In this document: positions 1 through 7,703 of the stretch, one piece after another | Numbering within the stretch: the stretch's first letter is position 1 | How the letters are laid out: every line of letters starts with the position of its first letter | From: Leptospira chreensis | Lineage (GTDB): Bacteria > Spirochaetota > Leptospiria > Leptospirales > Leptospiraceae | Reading direction: 5' to 3' | NCBI RefSeq assembly: GCF_016919165.1 | Contig: NZ_JAFFPS010000071.1 | Coordinates: forward strand, 355,428-419,427 | DNA length: 64,000 bases | The notes under the pieces: generated by a model | Seen by the model: only the letters and a program-made list of their open reading frames with translations | Database searches by the model: none | Told to the model about the DNA's origin: nothing | Position numbers and translations under genes: made by a program

Positions 1-511
1 GTACGATAATACCATTGGCACCACCACCAAATCCAATATTGGGAATGACTCCAGGAAGTGTTTCCAAGGCACGAAGAGCTTCTCCAAAAGTACCCGGCAT
101 CCTTTTGATTTCTTCATAACGAACTTTAGTTCTTGAAGCTACCGTTTTTTCCCGCTCTCCTTCTACGACAATACCTGTCTTTGGAGCACTTGCTTTTTTT
201 TCGGTATAGATGGTTCTTGATTCATCTTCAGAGCCAACAGAAATTTTAATTTCCTGGATTCCTGAATCACGTAACAAACGCAAGGTGTAATCACCCGGCG
301 ATGGAAAATCGAGAGTTATATTTCCTTCCGCATCAGTTTGTGCAAATTTTTTCGTTTCAAAAACCAATACAGATAAATTCTTTTCTGCAATTTCCTTTTT
401 TGGATTAATCAATTTGGCACGGATACTCACAGCAAGGAGTGGGGATCCAAAACTAAAGAGAAAAATCCCGACTAAAATACGATTATTTAATTTGAATTTT
501 GCTGATTTCAT
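1..511 (-). CDS. TonB-dependent receptor, N-terminal part (cut by window edge)
   Basis: Reading the minus strand from an ATG at 511 gives a signal peptide (hydrophobic ILVGIFLFSF, ending near SPLLA), then a beta-sandwich carboxypeptidase-regulatory-like domain (about residues 28-95, with AQTDAEGNITLDF and PGDYTL), then a plug domain (KVRYEEIKRMPGTFGEAL, ALETLPGVIPN). This order is usual for outer-membrane TonB-dependent transporters. The C-terminal barrel lies outside the window, so the substrate cannot be inferred. The start overlaps the 3' end of the upstream lipoprotein gene by 29 bp, so translation is probably coupled and this is the fourth gene of a tight operon. Confidence 0.85.
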   Translation of the reverse strand, partial: MKSAKFKLNNRILVGIFLFSFGSPLLAVSIRAKLINPKKEIAEKNLSVLVFETKKFAQTDAEGNITLDFPSPGDYTLRLLRDSGIQEIKISVGSEDESRTIYTEKKASAPKTGIVVEGEREKTVASRTKVRYEEIKRMPGTFGEALRALETLPGVIPNIGFGGGANGIIV

Positions 512-824
512 TGAAGTTTAAATACCAAGGGATATCTCCCGTTTCTTGTTCGAGGTAAATGAGGGTGCAAGGTAGGGGATATCCAAGAAACGGACATTCC
601 GTACGGGTGATCGAGATTGTACACAAATCCAAATTTCTTTTAATTGGTTTATTTACGATGACTAGCGGTGGATTGGGAATAGGATTCCCACATTTTTCCG
701 AAGCAAATTTAGCAGCAGCATATACTTGGCTTTGTGCATCACTAGTGTCTACACGATCCACTGAGGGTCCACAATGGATGATAGATCCAAGAGCAATTAA
801 AAAGGTAATTGTCCCGATTTTCAT
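483..824 (-). CDS. small lipoprotein, unknown function
   Basis: 113 residues. The N-terminus MKIGTITFLIALGSIIHCGPS is a signal peptide with a lipobox ending at Cys18, so it is probably exported and lipidated. The mature part has four further cysteines and no domain I recognise. Its start overlaps the upstream lipoprotein gene by 4 bp, and its end overlaps the TonB-dependent receptor start by 29 bp. It therefore belongs to a co-translated surface operon and may be an accessory to the receptor, which is inference. Confidence 0.75.
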   Translation of the reverse strand: MKIGTITFLIALGSIIHCGPSVDRVDTSDAQSQVYAAAKFASEKCGNPIPNPPLVIVNKPIKRNLDLCTISITRTECPFLGYPLPCTLIYLEQETGDIPWYLNFNEISKIQIK

Positions 825-1237
825 TTGGTACCTTTTGCCCCTGTCCCTGTTCCAGTGGTTGTGATGTCCGTTACTTCTGGTTGACCCACTACATCAGCGG
901 TTACATTGACTGCAGTCACCAAACCAAGAGGGAAATAAGCTTTATCCTCTCTTTGGATTTTGATATTGATTAGAGTTTTTCCTGTAGGATATTTTTCTAA
1001 AATTTGACTCATCGCTAATTCTACATTAGGTGCCTTTGTCACAGGAAACATTCCTAAGAGATAAAAAGCGGAATCTTGCCCTTTTCCTTTCCCGAGAATT
1101 TTATAATCGGTGGAACGTACAACTGTAGCTGAATCATACAAATAGATCTCTTTGGAGACATGAGAGCCAATACATCCCATAAGCATAATGGAAGCTGAGA
1201 AGAAACTTATAAAGATTTTGAGAATAGAAGTTATCAT
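821..1237 (-). CDS. small lipoprotein, unknown function
   Basis: 138 residues. The signal peptide has the lipobox SIMLMGC at about residue 22, followed by a short mature domain and a Thr/Gly-rich low-complexity tail (TTTGTGTGAKGTK). I recognise no family. The upstream lipoprotein stops 8 bp before this start and the downstream lipoprotein overlaps by 4 bp, so all are likely one transcript with the TonB-dependent receptor. Confidence 0.75.
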   Translation of the reverse strand: MITSILKIFISFFSASIMLMGCIGSHVSKEIYLYDSATVVRSTDYKILGKGKGQDSAFYLLGMFPVTKAPNVELAMSQILEKYPTGKTLINIKIQREDKAYFPLGLVTAVNVTADVVGQPEVTDITTTGTGTGAKGTK

Positions 1238-1245
1238 TGGTAATA

Positions 1246-1620
1246 TTATTTTTTGGTTTTAGTCGTTGTTGCAGATGATGAAAATCGAACCAAATCACCT
1301 TTGATAGTGAATCTGTATCTTGTGATAGGTCCAAAGATGGATTTGTCATTCCAGTAACGAATATTAACGAGTGCGTCCCCAGAATCCTCCTCCATAACTT
1401 TTTCGTATAAGTCGCCGACAGGTGGTTCTGTAAACGGAAGGCCAAAGATAATGAAGTCAAGTGCATACCAAGTAAAGGTTTTTTCTACGGTTTTTACAGT
1501 TTCGTAAGGAGTGTTTGGTATTGGTTTGTTGCTAGTCGCAAGTCCTACGGAAGAAGAGGCACAATTCACTAAACCTAAAGACAAAATAAAGATACTGGCA
1601 GCGGTAATAAGATGTTTCAT
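1246..1620 (-). CDS. small lipoprotein, first gene of the receptor operon
   Basis: I start this gene at the ATG at 1620 (MKHLITAASIFILSLGLVNC), which gives a clean signal peptide and a lipobox LVNC. A longer in-frame start at 1668 would bury that signal. The mature protein is about 105 residues, has aromatic stretches (TFTWYALDFIIFGLPF) and ends in a Thr/Lys-rich tail. Its tail and the 'VNIRYWNDKS' segment resemble the next gene (LINIKIQRED), suggesting the two are distant paralogues. Function is unknown. Confidence 0.72.
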   Translation of the reverse strand: MKHLITAASIFILSLGLVNCASSSVGLATSNKPIPNTPYETVKTVEKTFTWYALDFIIFGLPFTEPPVGDLYEKVMEEDSGDALVNIRYWNDKSIFGPITRYRFTIKGDLVRFSSSATTTKTKK

Positions 1621-1746
1621 AAAAAGACTCCGTTCGTATCCAAATCGCATTTCTTTGGCTTTGGTCAACGGAATAATTATACTAACGGTGATTAACTACT
1701 TAACTCGGAATGAACGCTACATATTCCGGAGTGAAATCAGAATGGG

Positions 1747-2484
1747 TTACAGTTTGAGCGCTTCTTTTAAATTTTGAGCAAAGGAACGGCCAACGGGAAG
1801 AGTGGTTTCGTCCTCGTTTTTTAGTTGGATGGTGTAAGACCCACCCTTATCATATCGGAGACTTGTCACAAAATCCAGATTTACTAAGAATCCTTTGTGG
1901 ATGCGAATGAACTGTGTGGAAGGTAACTTTTCTTCAATTTCTTTCAGTAGTTTTGAAGTTTCGTAATCTTTTTGGGAAGTATGTATCACACAACTTTTGT
2001 TATTTGCAGAAATGAAGTGAATGTCTTGAAACGGTAATAAAAATACTGCCGAATCGGACTGAATTTTGAGATGAGTTTGTTTTTCTTGTGCCGGTGGAGT
2101 TATTTGTTTCGATTCTTGTAAAAACCGTAAGGCCTTATCTACAGACTTTCGAAATCGTTCAAAGGAAAAGGGTTTGAGTAAATAATCCGTTGCATCCAAA
2201 TCAAAAGCTTCTACGGCATGTTCACTGTAGGCAGTGGTAATGATAAAAAATGTGGATTTGTTGTGTTCCTTTCGTAAGATATCCATTCCATTCACAGCAG
2301 GAAGGTTGATATCCATAAAAACTAAGTCAAATTTTTTCTCTTGTAAAAGGTTTAAAGCTTTGTCCCCACTTTCTGCGATGCCTGCCAGTTTTAATTCGGA
2401 ACAGTTCATGATATAGTCCATCATGAGCATCCTGGCAGGATATTCATCTTCAATGATTAATACTGAATAGGTGGAAGAATCCAT
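1747..2484 (-). CDS. LytTR-family response regulator
   Basis: 245 residues. The N-terminal receiver domain (about 1-120) has the acidic pair EDE at 12-14, the phospho-acceptor Asp58 in FDLVFMDINLP and the conserved Lys104 in YLLKPFSF. The C-terminal LytTR DNA-binding domain (about 145-245) has the typical FLLPFQDIHFISANN, TSKLLKEIEEKL and FIRIHKGFLVNLDFV segments. It should act as a transcription factor of the AlgR/LytR class. It starts 9 bp after the SpoIIE-type phosphatase gene, so the two are probably co-transcribed. No histidine kinase lies next to it, so its phosphodonor is not shown here. Confidence 0.92.
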   Translation of the reverse strand: MDSSTYSVLIIEDEYPARMLMMDYIMNCSELKLAGIAESGDKALNLLQEKKFDLVFMDINLPAVNGMDILRKEHNKSTFFIITTAYSEHAVEAFDLDATDYLLKPFSFERFRKSVDKALRFLQESKQITPPAQEKQTHLKIQSDSAVFLLPFQDIHFISANNKSCVIHTSQKDYETSKLLKEIEEKLPSTQFIRIHKGFLVNLDFVTSLRYDKGGSYTIQLKNEDETTLPVGRSFAQNLKEALKL

Positions 2485-2493
2485 GAATTTAAT

Positions 2494-4419
2494 TTATGTT
2501 ACATCAATAAAGAAAAAAGTGACATCGTCTTTCAGTTCCTCTTCCGAAAATTTTGAAATTTGAACTATGATTTCCTGGGACAATGATTTTATATCCTTGT
2601 CTTTTCCTCTCTCCAGTAGATCAAGTATTTTGCTTTCACCAAACAATTTATTTTCGGCACGAGCTTCTGTCACACCATCGGTGAAAAAAAAGTAACGATC
2701 GCCGGCTTCCATTTTGTGGGTCCATTCACTATACGTGAAGGATTCTTTCCAACCAATGATGGGACCCTTTACTTGCATAAGTTCGAACTTGGCTTTGATC
2801 CGATTGTAAATGAGTGGATTTGGATGGCCCGCAGTCGAGAAGGTGATTGTTTTTTCCTTTGTATCAAGGAGTGCGCAACAGGCTGTGATAAAATACCGAC
2901 TCACAAGAGAAGTAAGAGCTCGGTTCATATGTTCGAGTACGTCTTTCGGTGAGTTGATACTTTTTGTAGACTCTCTAAATTGTACTTTTACCATTGATGA
3001 TATAAAGGCTGCGGGAACTCCATGTCCTGCAACATCAGCAATTAACAAAAGCAGACGGTTGTTGTCTAACTCCACCCAATCATACAAATCTCCACCTACT
3101 TGTTTCATTGGTAAATAAGTTGTATGAATTCGGATTCCTAATGTATTCGGGTGTTCTTTGGGTAGAAGGTAACTTTGAAGTTGGGATGCAAAAAATAAAT
3201 CTTGTTCTAAGTCTTGATTTTTTTCTCGAAGTTCAATGGTCCTTTCGTGAACACGAATTTCCAAATCTTTAGTTAATACAGAAAGTTCTTTTTCGTTTTT
3301 TGCATGTCGATAGGAGATAGCAACCCCAGAGAGGATCATTAGAATTAAAAAACCATACTGCGTTAAGTAGATATTTTTTCCTGAGGTAACATCAATCATG
3401 ATGTCGATCGTAGCACCTATGCAGATACAAATAAATCCCACTGCTAAAAAATAAGCTTCGGCCTTTTTTTCTTTTGCTGCTCGAACCACTCCTCGGATGA
3501 TAAAATACACAACCACTATCAAAGAGAATTCCCAAATTCGTAGAAGTAAGATTCTCGTTGGAATTTGAATATCCCAAGTTTGCATAAAAGCGATACAGAG
3601 TAGGAAAAAAACAAGCAACCTTTCTTTCAGATGAAACTTATTTTGGAACAAGGAATAACTAAATAGAAAAATCGAAATAGGAAGAAGAGTTTGTGATGTA
3701 AAAAATACTTTTAACCAAAAGAAAAAAGAAAAGTTGGTATAGGTATAACTAATATTTAAGAGCGGTAATCTCCACATAACAAAAATTAACGTGGATAATA
3801 AAAGATAAAAATTTGCTTTTGCCTGTCTTTTTAATATTATTGAAAAAATTTGGTAAGCCCCAATTCCAAAAAACAACATGATGAAACAGAAATCTCGTCC
3901 ATCTTCGTTGATAATAAATTCTTGTAAGTGGTCATAGTTTCCCATCACGGGAATCTTTCTAAAAATTCCGCCTTGAAAGGTTTGGTTCCGAAAGTGAATT
4001 TCTAATTCGAGTTCGTTGACATCGTTCGCTTTGAGTACAGAACTTGGAATAAAGTACAAACGTTTGTAATACCAATTGGGTAAATACAATCCTTCTTTTG
4101 AGATACCACCAGTACTCCCTAACAAAATTCCATTGATAAAAAGTTTGTCGACTTCTTGGACACGGTCTAAGTAGATACCCAGGGGTTTGTTGTCTGGCTC
4201 GTAATAAAAGCTAGTTTTGTAAGATCCGTGAACCGGTGGGTTCATTCCTTGTAAGGAGAGGCCTTTGCCGACTTGGATGGGTTTTGTTTCCCCTTGGGAC
4301 GTAAATGTCCAGCCCTCGGACAAAGTCGTTAGGTACTTAGAACTTACTTTGAGTGGTTCCGAGGAAAGCGAAAATACCGCAGTAAGTAAAAAGGGGAAAA
4401 TAAATGAGAGAAATCTCAT
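2494..4419 (-). CDS. 7TM sensor protein with SpoIIE/PP2C phosphatase domain
   Basis: 641 residues. After a signal peptide comes a periplasmic beta-rich 7TMR-DISM-type sensor region (about 20-165), then seven hydrophobic segments (about 175-370) and a short coiled coil (TKDLEIRVHERTIELREKNQ). The C-terminal SpoIIE/RsbU phosphatase domain carries LLLIADVAGHGVPAAF and YFFFTDGVTEARAENKLFG, which include the metal-binding aspartates. The family usually dephosphorylates anti-sigma-antagonist proteins in partner-switching cascades. The gene immediately precedes a LytTR response regulator and is divergent from oxyR, with a 92-bp shared upstream region. Confidence 0.9.
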   Translation of the reverse strand: MRFLSFIFPFLLTAVFSLSSEPLKVSSKYLTTLSEGWTFTSQGETKPIQVGKGLSLQGMNPPVHGSYKTSFYYEPDNKPLGIYLDRVQEVDKLFINGILLGSTGGISKEGLYLPNWYYKRLYFIPSSVLKANDVNELELEIHFRNQTFQGGIFRKIPVMGNYDHLQEFIINEDGRDFCFIMLFFGIGAYQIFSIILKRQAKANFYLLLSTLIFVMWRLPLLNISYTYTNFSFFFWLKVFFTSQTLLPISIFLFSYSLFQNKFHLKERLLVFFLLCIAFMQTWDIQIPTRILLLRIWEFSLIVVVYFIIRGVVRAAKEKKAEAYFLAVGFICICIGATIDIMIDVTSGKNIYLTQYGFLILMILSGVAISYRHAKNEKELSVLTKDLEIRVHERTIELREKNQDLEQDLFFASQLQSYLLPKEHPNTLGIRIHTTYLPMKQVGGDLYDWVELDNNRLLLLIADVAGHGVPAAFISSMVKVQFRESTKSINSPKDVLEHMNRALTSLVSRYFITACCALLDTKEKTITFSTAGHPNPLIYNRIKAKFELMQVKGPIIGWKESFTYSEWTHKMEAGDRYFFFTDGVTEARAENKLFGESKILDLLERGKDKDIKSLSQEIIVQISKFSEEELKDDVTFFFIDVT

Positions 4420-4511
4420 CGCTATCGGCTAAAGATAGTTGCGTACAGAGAGAATGCAAGTTGATTTTCCGTCTCTCATTCACTTTAGTTATTTTTTTGG
4501 AGAGTAAGTAG

Positions 4512-5429
4512 ATGACAATCACCCAACTTCGATATATCGTCGCTTTAGATCAGTTTAAGAGTTTTGCTAAAGCCGCCGAACATTGTTTAGTTGCTCAACC
4601 TACAATGAGTTTACAAATTCAAAAAGTAGAACAAGAGCTGGGTTTTGAATTGTTTGATCGGAAAAAAAATCCCGTCATTACCACCAAATTAGGGAAAGCG
4701 GTAGTCGATCAGGCTAAAAATACACTGAAAGAGGCCGACAAACTTTTTGAAATCGCAGGCCAGTGGAAGGACGAACCTGCGGGAAATATTTCCATTGGAA
4801 TCATTCCGACAGTCAGTAATTATTTGATTCCTTCTGTTTACCAGAGTTTACAAACAGAGTTTTCTAAGGTGAACTTTCGGATTTCGGAACTACCCACTCT
4901 TTCTATTTTGGAAAAATTGGAATCGGAAGAGATTGATTTGGGAATTCTTGCGACCCCGCTCAAAATTCCTAATATCGTAGAACATCCGCTCTACTATGAA
5001 CCCTTTGTTGTTTACTATCCGAAAAATGCCAAAGAAAAATCCTCCTCGGTTTCCATGAAACATATTGAAAAGTATCCTTTACTTGTGCTAGGTGAGGAAC
5101 ATTGTTTTCGCCATCAGTCCTTAAAAATCTGTAATCGGAACTCACTGGCAAAGATTGAAAGTGGAAGTGTGGAGACACTCAAAAGAATGGTGGATATGGG
5201 AATTGGTGTCACTCTCCTCCCTAAGTTGTCTGTGGAGAAATCCTCGGAACGAATTGTTCCTTTTGATTCTCCGGAACCGGCTCGGGAGATTAGTTTGGTT
5301 TATAAGAAGGGATTTTACAAAACCAAAATTCTAAAAAAACTCACAAGTTTGATCCTCAGTGTGATTCCAAGCGAATACCATTCCAAAGAAAAATTCAAAA
5401 TCATTGGAGTGTCTTTAAACCAAGATTAG
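4512..5429 (+). CDS. oxyR: LysR-type peroxide sensor OxyR
   Basis: 305 residues. An N-terminal winged HTH (about 1-60, TQLRYIVALDQFKSFAKAAE) is followed by a LysR substrate-binding fold. Cys198 and Cys207 in GEEHCFRHQSLKIC are spaced exactly as Cys199 and Cys208 of E. coli OxyR, the pair that forms the peroxide-sensing disulfide. Together with ahpC and ahpF directly downstream on the same strand, this strongly supports OxyR over a generic LysR regulator. The start has GGAGAG upstream (about 4499-4504). The gene is divergent from the SpoIIE-type phosphatase. Confidence 0.92.
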   Translation: MTITQLRYIVALDQFKSFAKAAEHCLVAQPTMSLQIQKVEQELGFELFDRKKNPVITTKLGKAVVDQAKNTLKEADKLFEIAGQWKDEPAGNISIGIIPTVSNYLIPSVYQSLQTEFSKVNFRISELPTLSILEKLESEEIDLGILATPLKIPNIVEHPLYYEPFVVYYPKNAKEKSSSVSMKHIEKYPLLVLGEEHCFRHQSLKICNRNSLAKIESGSVETLKRMVDMGIGVTLLPKLSVEKSSERIVPFDSPEPAREISLVYKKGFYKTKILKKLTSLILSVIPSEYHSKEKFKIIGVSLNQD

Positions 5430-5448
5430 ACCAAATTTGGGCAATAGC

Positions 5449-5488
5449 TTTTGTAAATCTTGTCATTTATAGTATTTATTTTACAAAT
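5449..5488. promoter_or_regulatory. candidate operator upstream of ahpC
   Basis: An inverted repeat TTTGTAAA (5450-5457) and TTTACAAA (5480-5487) has half-site centres 30 bp apart, about three helical turns. It lies in the 106-bp gap between oxyR and ahpC, which has little other structure. It is a plausible regulator site for ahpC. It does not match the classical four-ATAG/CTAT OxyR pattern exactly, so the assignment is inference. Confidence 0.35.
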
Positions 5489-5535
5489 GATCAAATTGGG
5501 AGTATATTCTTCTTAACATCAAAGGAGGATATTCA

Positions 5536-6099
5536 ATGTCCAATATCAACACTCAAATTCCTGACTTTACTACGGAAGCCTTCCACAACGGCGCTTTCAA
5601 AAAAATTAGCAAAAAAGACGTTCTCGGAAAATGGTCCGTATTTGTTTTTTATCCTGCGGATTTTACTTTTGTTTGCCCTACAGAACTTGGCGATGTAGCA
5701 GATTATTATGAAGAACTCCAAAAACTAGGAGTGGAAGTGTATTCCGTTTCTACTGATACACATTTTGTTCACAAAGCTTGGCACGAAGCAAGTGAGACCA
5801 TCAAAAAAATCAAATATCCAATGTTAGGTGATGCTTCTGGGAAGATCACTCGAGGATTTGGAATTATGATCGAAGAAGATGGTCAAGCACTTCGAGGAAC
5901 CTTCGTAGTGAACCCAGAAGGTGTAATCAAAACGGCGGAGATCCATGACCTTGGAATTGGACGTTCTGCAGAAGAACTCGTTCGTAAAGTGCAAGCAGCA
6001 CAATACGTAGCAAACAATGACGGCGAAGTTTGTCCTGCAAAATGGAAACCAGGTAATTCCACTTTGAAACCTGGTCTTGACTTGGTAGGAAAAATCTAA
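5536..6099 (+). CDS. ahpC: alkyl hydroperoxide reductase AhpC (2-Cys peroxiredoxin)
   Basis: 187 residues, the normal AhpC length. The peroxidatic Cys47 sits in FTFVCPTE and the resolving Cys166 in GEVCPAKW, as in the enterobacterial enzyme. It reduces hydrogen peroxide and organic hydroperoxides in the cytoplasm and is recycled by AhpF. A strong Shine-Dalgarno AAAGGAGG (5521-5528) precedes the ATG. It lies between oxyR and ahpF, which fits OxyR-controlled peroxide defence. Confidence 0.97.
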   Translation: MSNINTQIPDFTTEAFHNGAFKKISKKDVLGKWSVFVFYPADFTFVCPTELGDVADYYEELQKLGVEVYSVSTDTHFVHKAWHEASETIKKIKYPMLGDASGKITRGFGIMIEEDGQALRGTFVVNPEGVIKTAEIHDLGIGRSAEELVRKVQAAQYVANNDGEVCPAKWKPGNSTLKPGLDLVGKI

Positions 6100-6105
6100 A
6101 CTAAA

Positions 6106-6129
6106 TTAGGCGGGGTGAAACCCGCCTAA
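6106..6129 (+). terminator. perfect hairpin between ahpC and ahpF (attenuator or processing site)
   Basis: TTAGGCGGG (6106-6114) pairs with CCCGCCTAA (6121-6129) around a 6-nt loop. No U-run follows, so it is unlikely to be a full terminator. A partial terminator or an mRNA-stabilising hairpin at the ahpC 3' end would give more AhpC than AhpF, which suits their roles. That function is inference. Confidence 0.6.
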
Positions 6130-6143
6130 ATCGGGAGGTTATT

Positions 6144-7703
6144 ATGTTAGATGAATCAACAAAAGAACAAGTAAAACAATATTTTGAAAGGATAAAAAGT
6201 CCGGTGAACATTCGTTTGTTTTCGGGAGTTCATGAAAAACGTGAGGAGTTGATTGAATTTTTAAATGATATCGTCTCTTTAAGTTCCAACATTAGTCTCG
6301 AACATTCTTCGGATAAAAATGATGGTCTTCGTTTTTCCATTCTTTCGGAAGGAAAACCAACAGGAATTGAATTTTCAGGAATTCCTATGGGACATGAATT
6401 TACATCTTTGATTTTAGCCATTCTGCAATCGGGTGGAAATCCAATCAAATTGGAAGAAGGAATCCTTTCTGCCGTATCAAAATTAAAAGAAACTTTACAC
6501 TTTGAAACCTTTATCTCTCTTGATTGCCATAACTGTCCCGAAGTCGTACAAACTCTCAATAGTTTTTCTTTAGTCAACCCTTCGATCTCACATAACATGA
6601 TTGATGGAGCTATGTATCCAGACCTTGTGAAAGAAAAAAACATCCAAGGGGTTCCGGCAGTTTTTCTAAACGGAAAACGTTTTCTTTCTGGGAAGGCGGA
6701 AGCTTCCGTTATCTTCGATAAACTTTTAGAATTGTATTCTGTTCCTGAATCTACAGAAGAAAATGCCGGTATTACAAATCCATCCGATATTTATGATGTA
6801 ACTGTGATTGGTGGTGGGCCTTCTGGTGTGACTGCCGCCGTGTATTCAGCAAGAAAAGGATTAAAAACTCTTGTCATAGCTGATCGGTTAGGTGGTCAAG
6901 TAAAGGATACTTTGGGAATTGAAAATATTATTTCTATTCCTTATACAACAGGTCCAGAACTCACTCATGTTTTGTCCGAACAATTGGATAAAAACCAAAT
7001 CCGCAAAAAAGAAAATGTCCGAGTTTTGAAAATTGAATCCGGGGATTTAAAAACCATTCATTTGAATACGGGAGAACGGATTCTTACAAAAACAGTCATC
7101 CTTTCTACCGGAGCTAAATGGCGGGAACTGAATGTTCCCGGCGAAAAAGAATTCGTGGGGAAAGGTGTTGCCTATTGCCCTCACTGTGACGGACCATTTT
7201 TTAAAGATAAGGATGTGGCTGTTGTGGGTGGAGGAAACTCCGGAGTGGAAGCTGCTTTGGATCTGAGTGGGATTGTAAAATCAGTCACCTTAATTGAGTT
7301 TGGTGATCGGTTGAATGCGGACCAAGTGTTACTCGACAAAGTGGCCAAGTCTTCCAATATCAAAACTTTGGTAAAAGCACAAACCATGGAAATCCAAACC
7401 AACACGGAAAAGGTGACAGGACTTACTTATAAGGATAGAAGTTCCGAACAATCAGAAACCATCCCACTGGATGGAGTTTTTGTTCAGATTGGTCTTGTCC
7501 CAAACAGTAGTTTTGTGAAGGATTTAGTAGCTACCAATCGTTTTGGAGAAATACTGGTCGATGAAAAATGTAAAACCAATGTGGATGGAATTTTTGCTTG
7601 TGGAGATGTCACAAACACTCCTTACAAACAAATCATCATTGCTATGGGTGAGGGAGCAAAGGCTGCGATTAGTGCTTTTGAATATCTATTACACGCGGCT
7701 TGA
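6144..7703 (+). CDS. ahpF: alkyl hydroperoxide reductase subunit AhpF
   Basis: 519 residues. The N-terminal tandem thioredoxin-like domain has C128-H-N-C131. The flavoprotein domain has an FAD-binding [12 protein letters not shown] (about 221-232), the redox pair C345-P-H-C348 and a second dinucleotide motif [14 protein letters not shown]. These cysteine positions equal those of E. coli AhpF. It passes electrons from NADH through FAD and two disulfides to AhpC. GGGAGG lies 5 nt before the ATG. The 3' end overlaps the convergent hybrid kinase gene by 15 bp. Confidence 0.97.
   Translation: MLDESTKEQVKQYFERIKSPVNIRLFSGVHEKREELIEFLNDIVSLSSNISLEHSSDKNDGLRFSILSEGKPTGIEFSGIPMGHEFTSLILAILQSGGNPIKLEEGILSAVSKLKETLHFETFISLDCHNCPEVVQTLNSFSLVNPSISHNMIDGAMYPDLVKEKNIQGVPAVFLNGKRFLSGKAEASVIFDKLLELYSVPESTEENAGITNPSDIYDVTVIGGGPSGVTAAVYSARKGLKTLVIADRLGGQVKDTLGIENIISIPYTTGPELTHVLSEQLDKNQIRKKENVRVLKIESGDLKTIHLNTGERILTKTVILSTGAKWRELNVPGEKEFVGKGVAYCPHCDGPFFKDKDVAVVGGGNSGVEAALDLSGIVKSVTLIEFGDRLNADQVLLDKVAKSSNIKTLVKAQTMEIQTNTEKVTGLTYKDRSSEQSETIPLDGVFVQIGLVPNSSFVKDLVATNRFGEILVDEKCKTNVDGIFACGDVTNTPYKQIIIAMGEGAKAAISAFEYLLHAA

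Noticed and set aside
5430..5535. Classical OxyR box (ATAG-N7-CTAT repeats)
   Set aside because: ATAG occurs at 5444 and 5469, 25 bp apart instead of 22, and the CTAT partners are absent.
7181..7405. Antisense frames within ahpF, pckA, metK and other conserved genes
   Set aside because: They are shadows of strongly biased codon use in the real genes, with no domains of their own.
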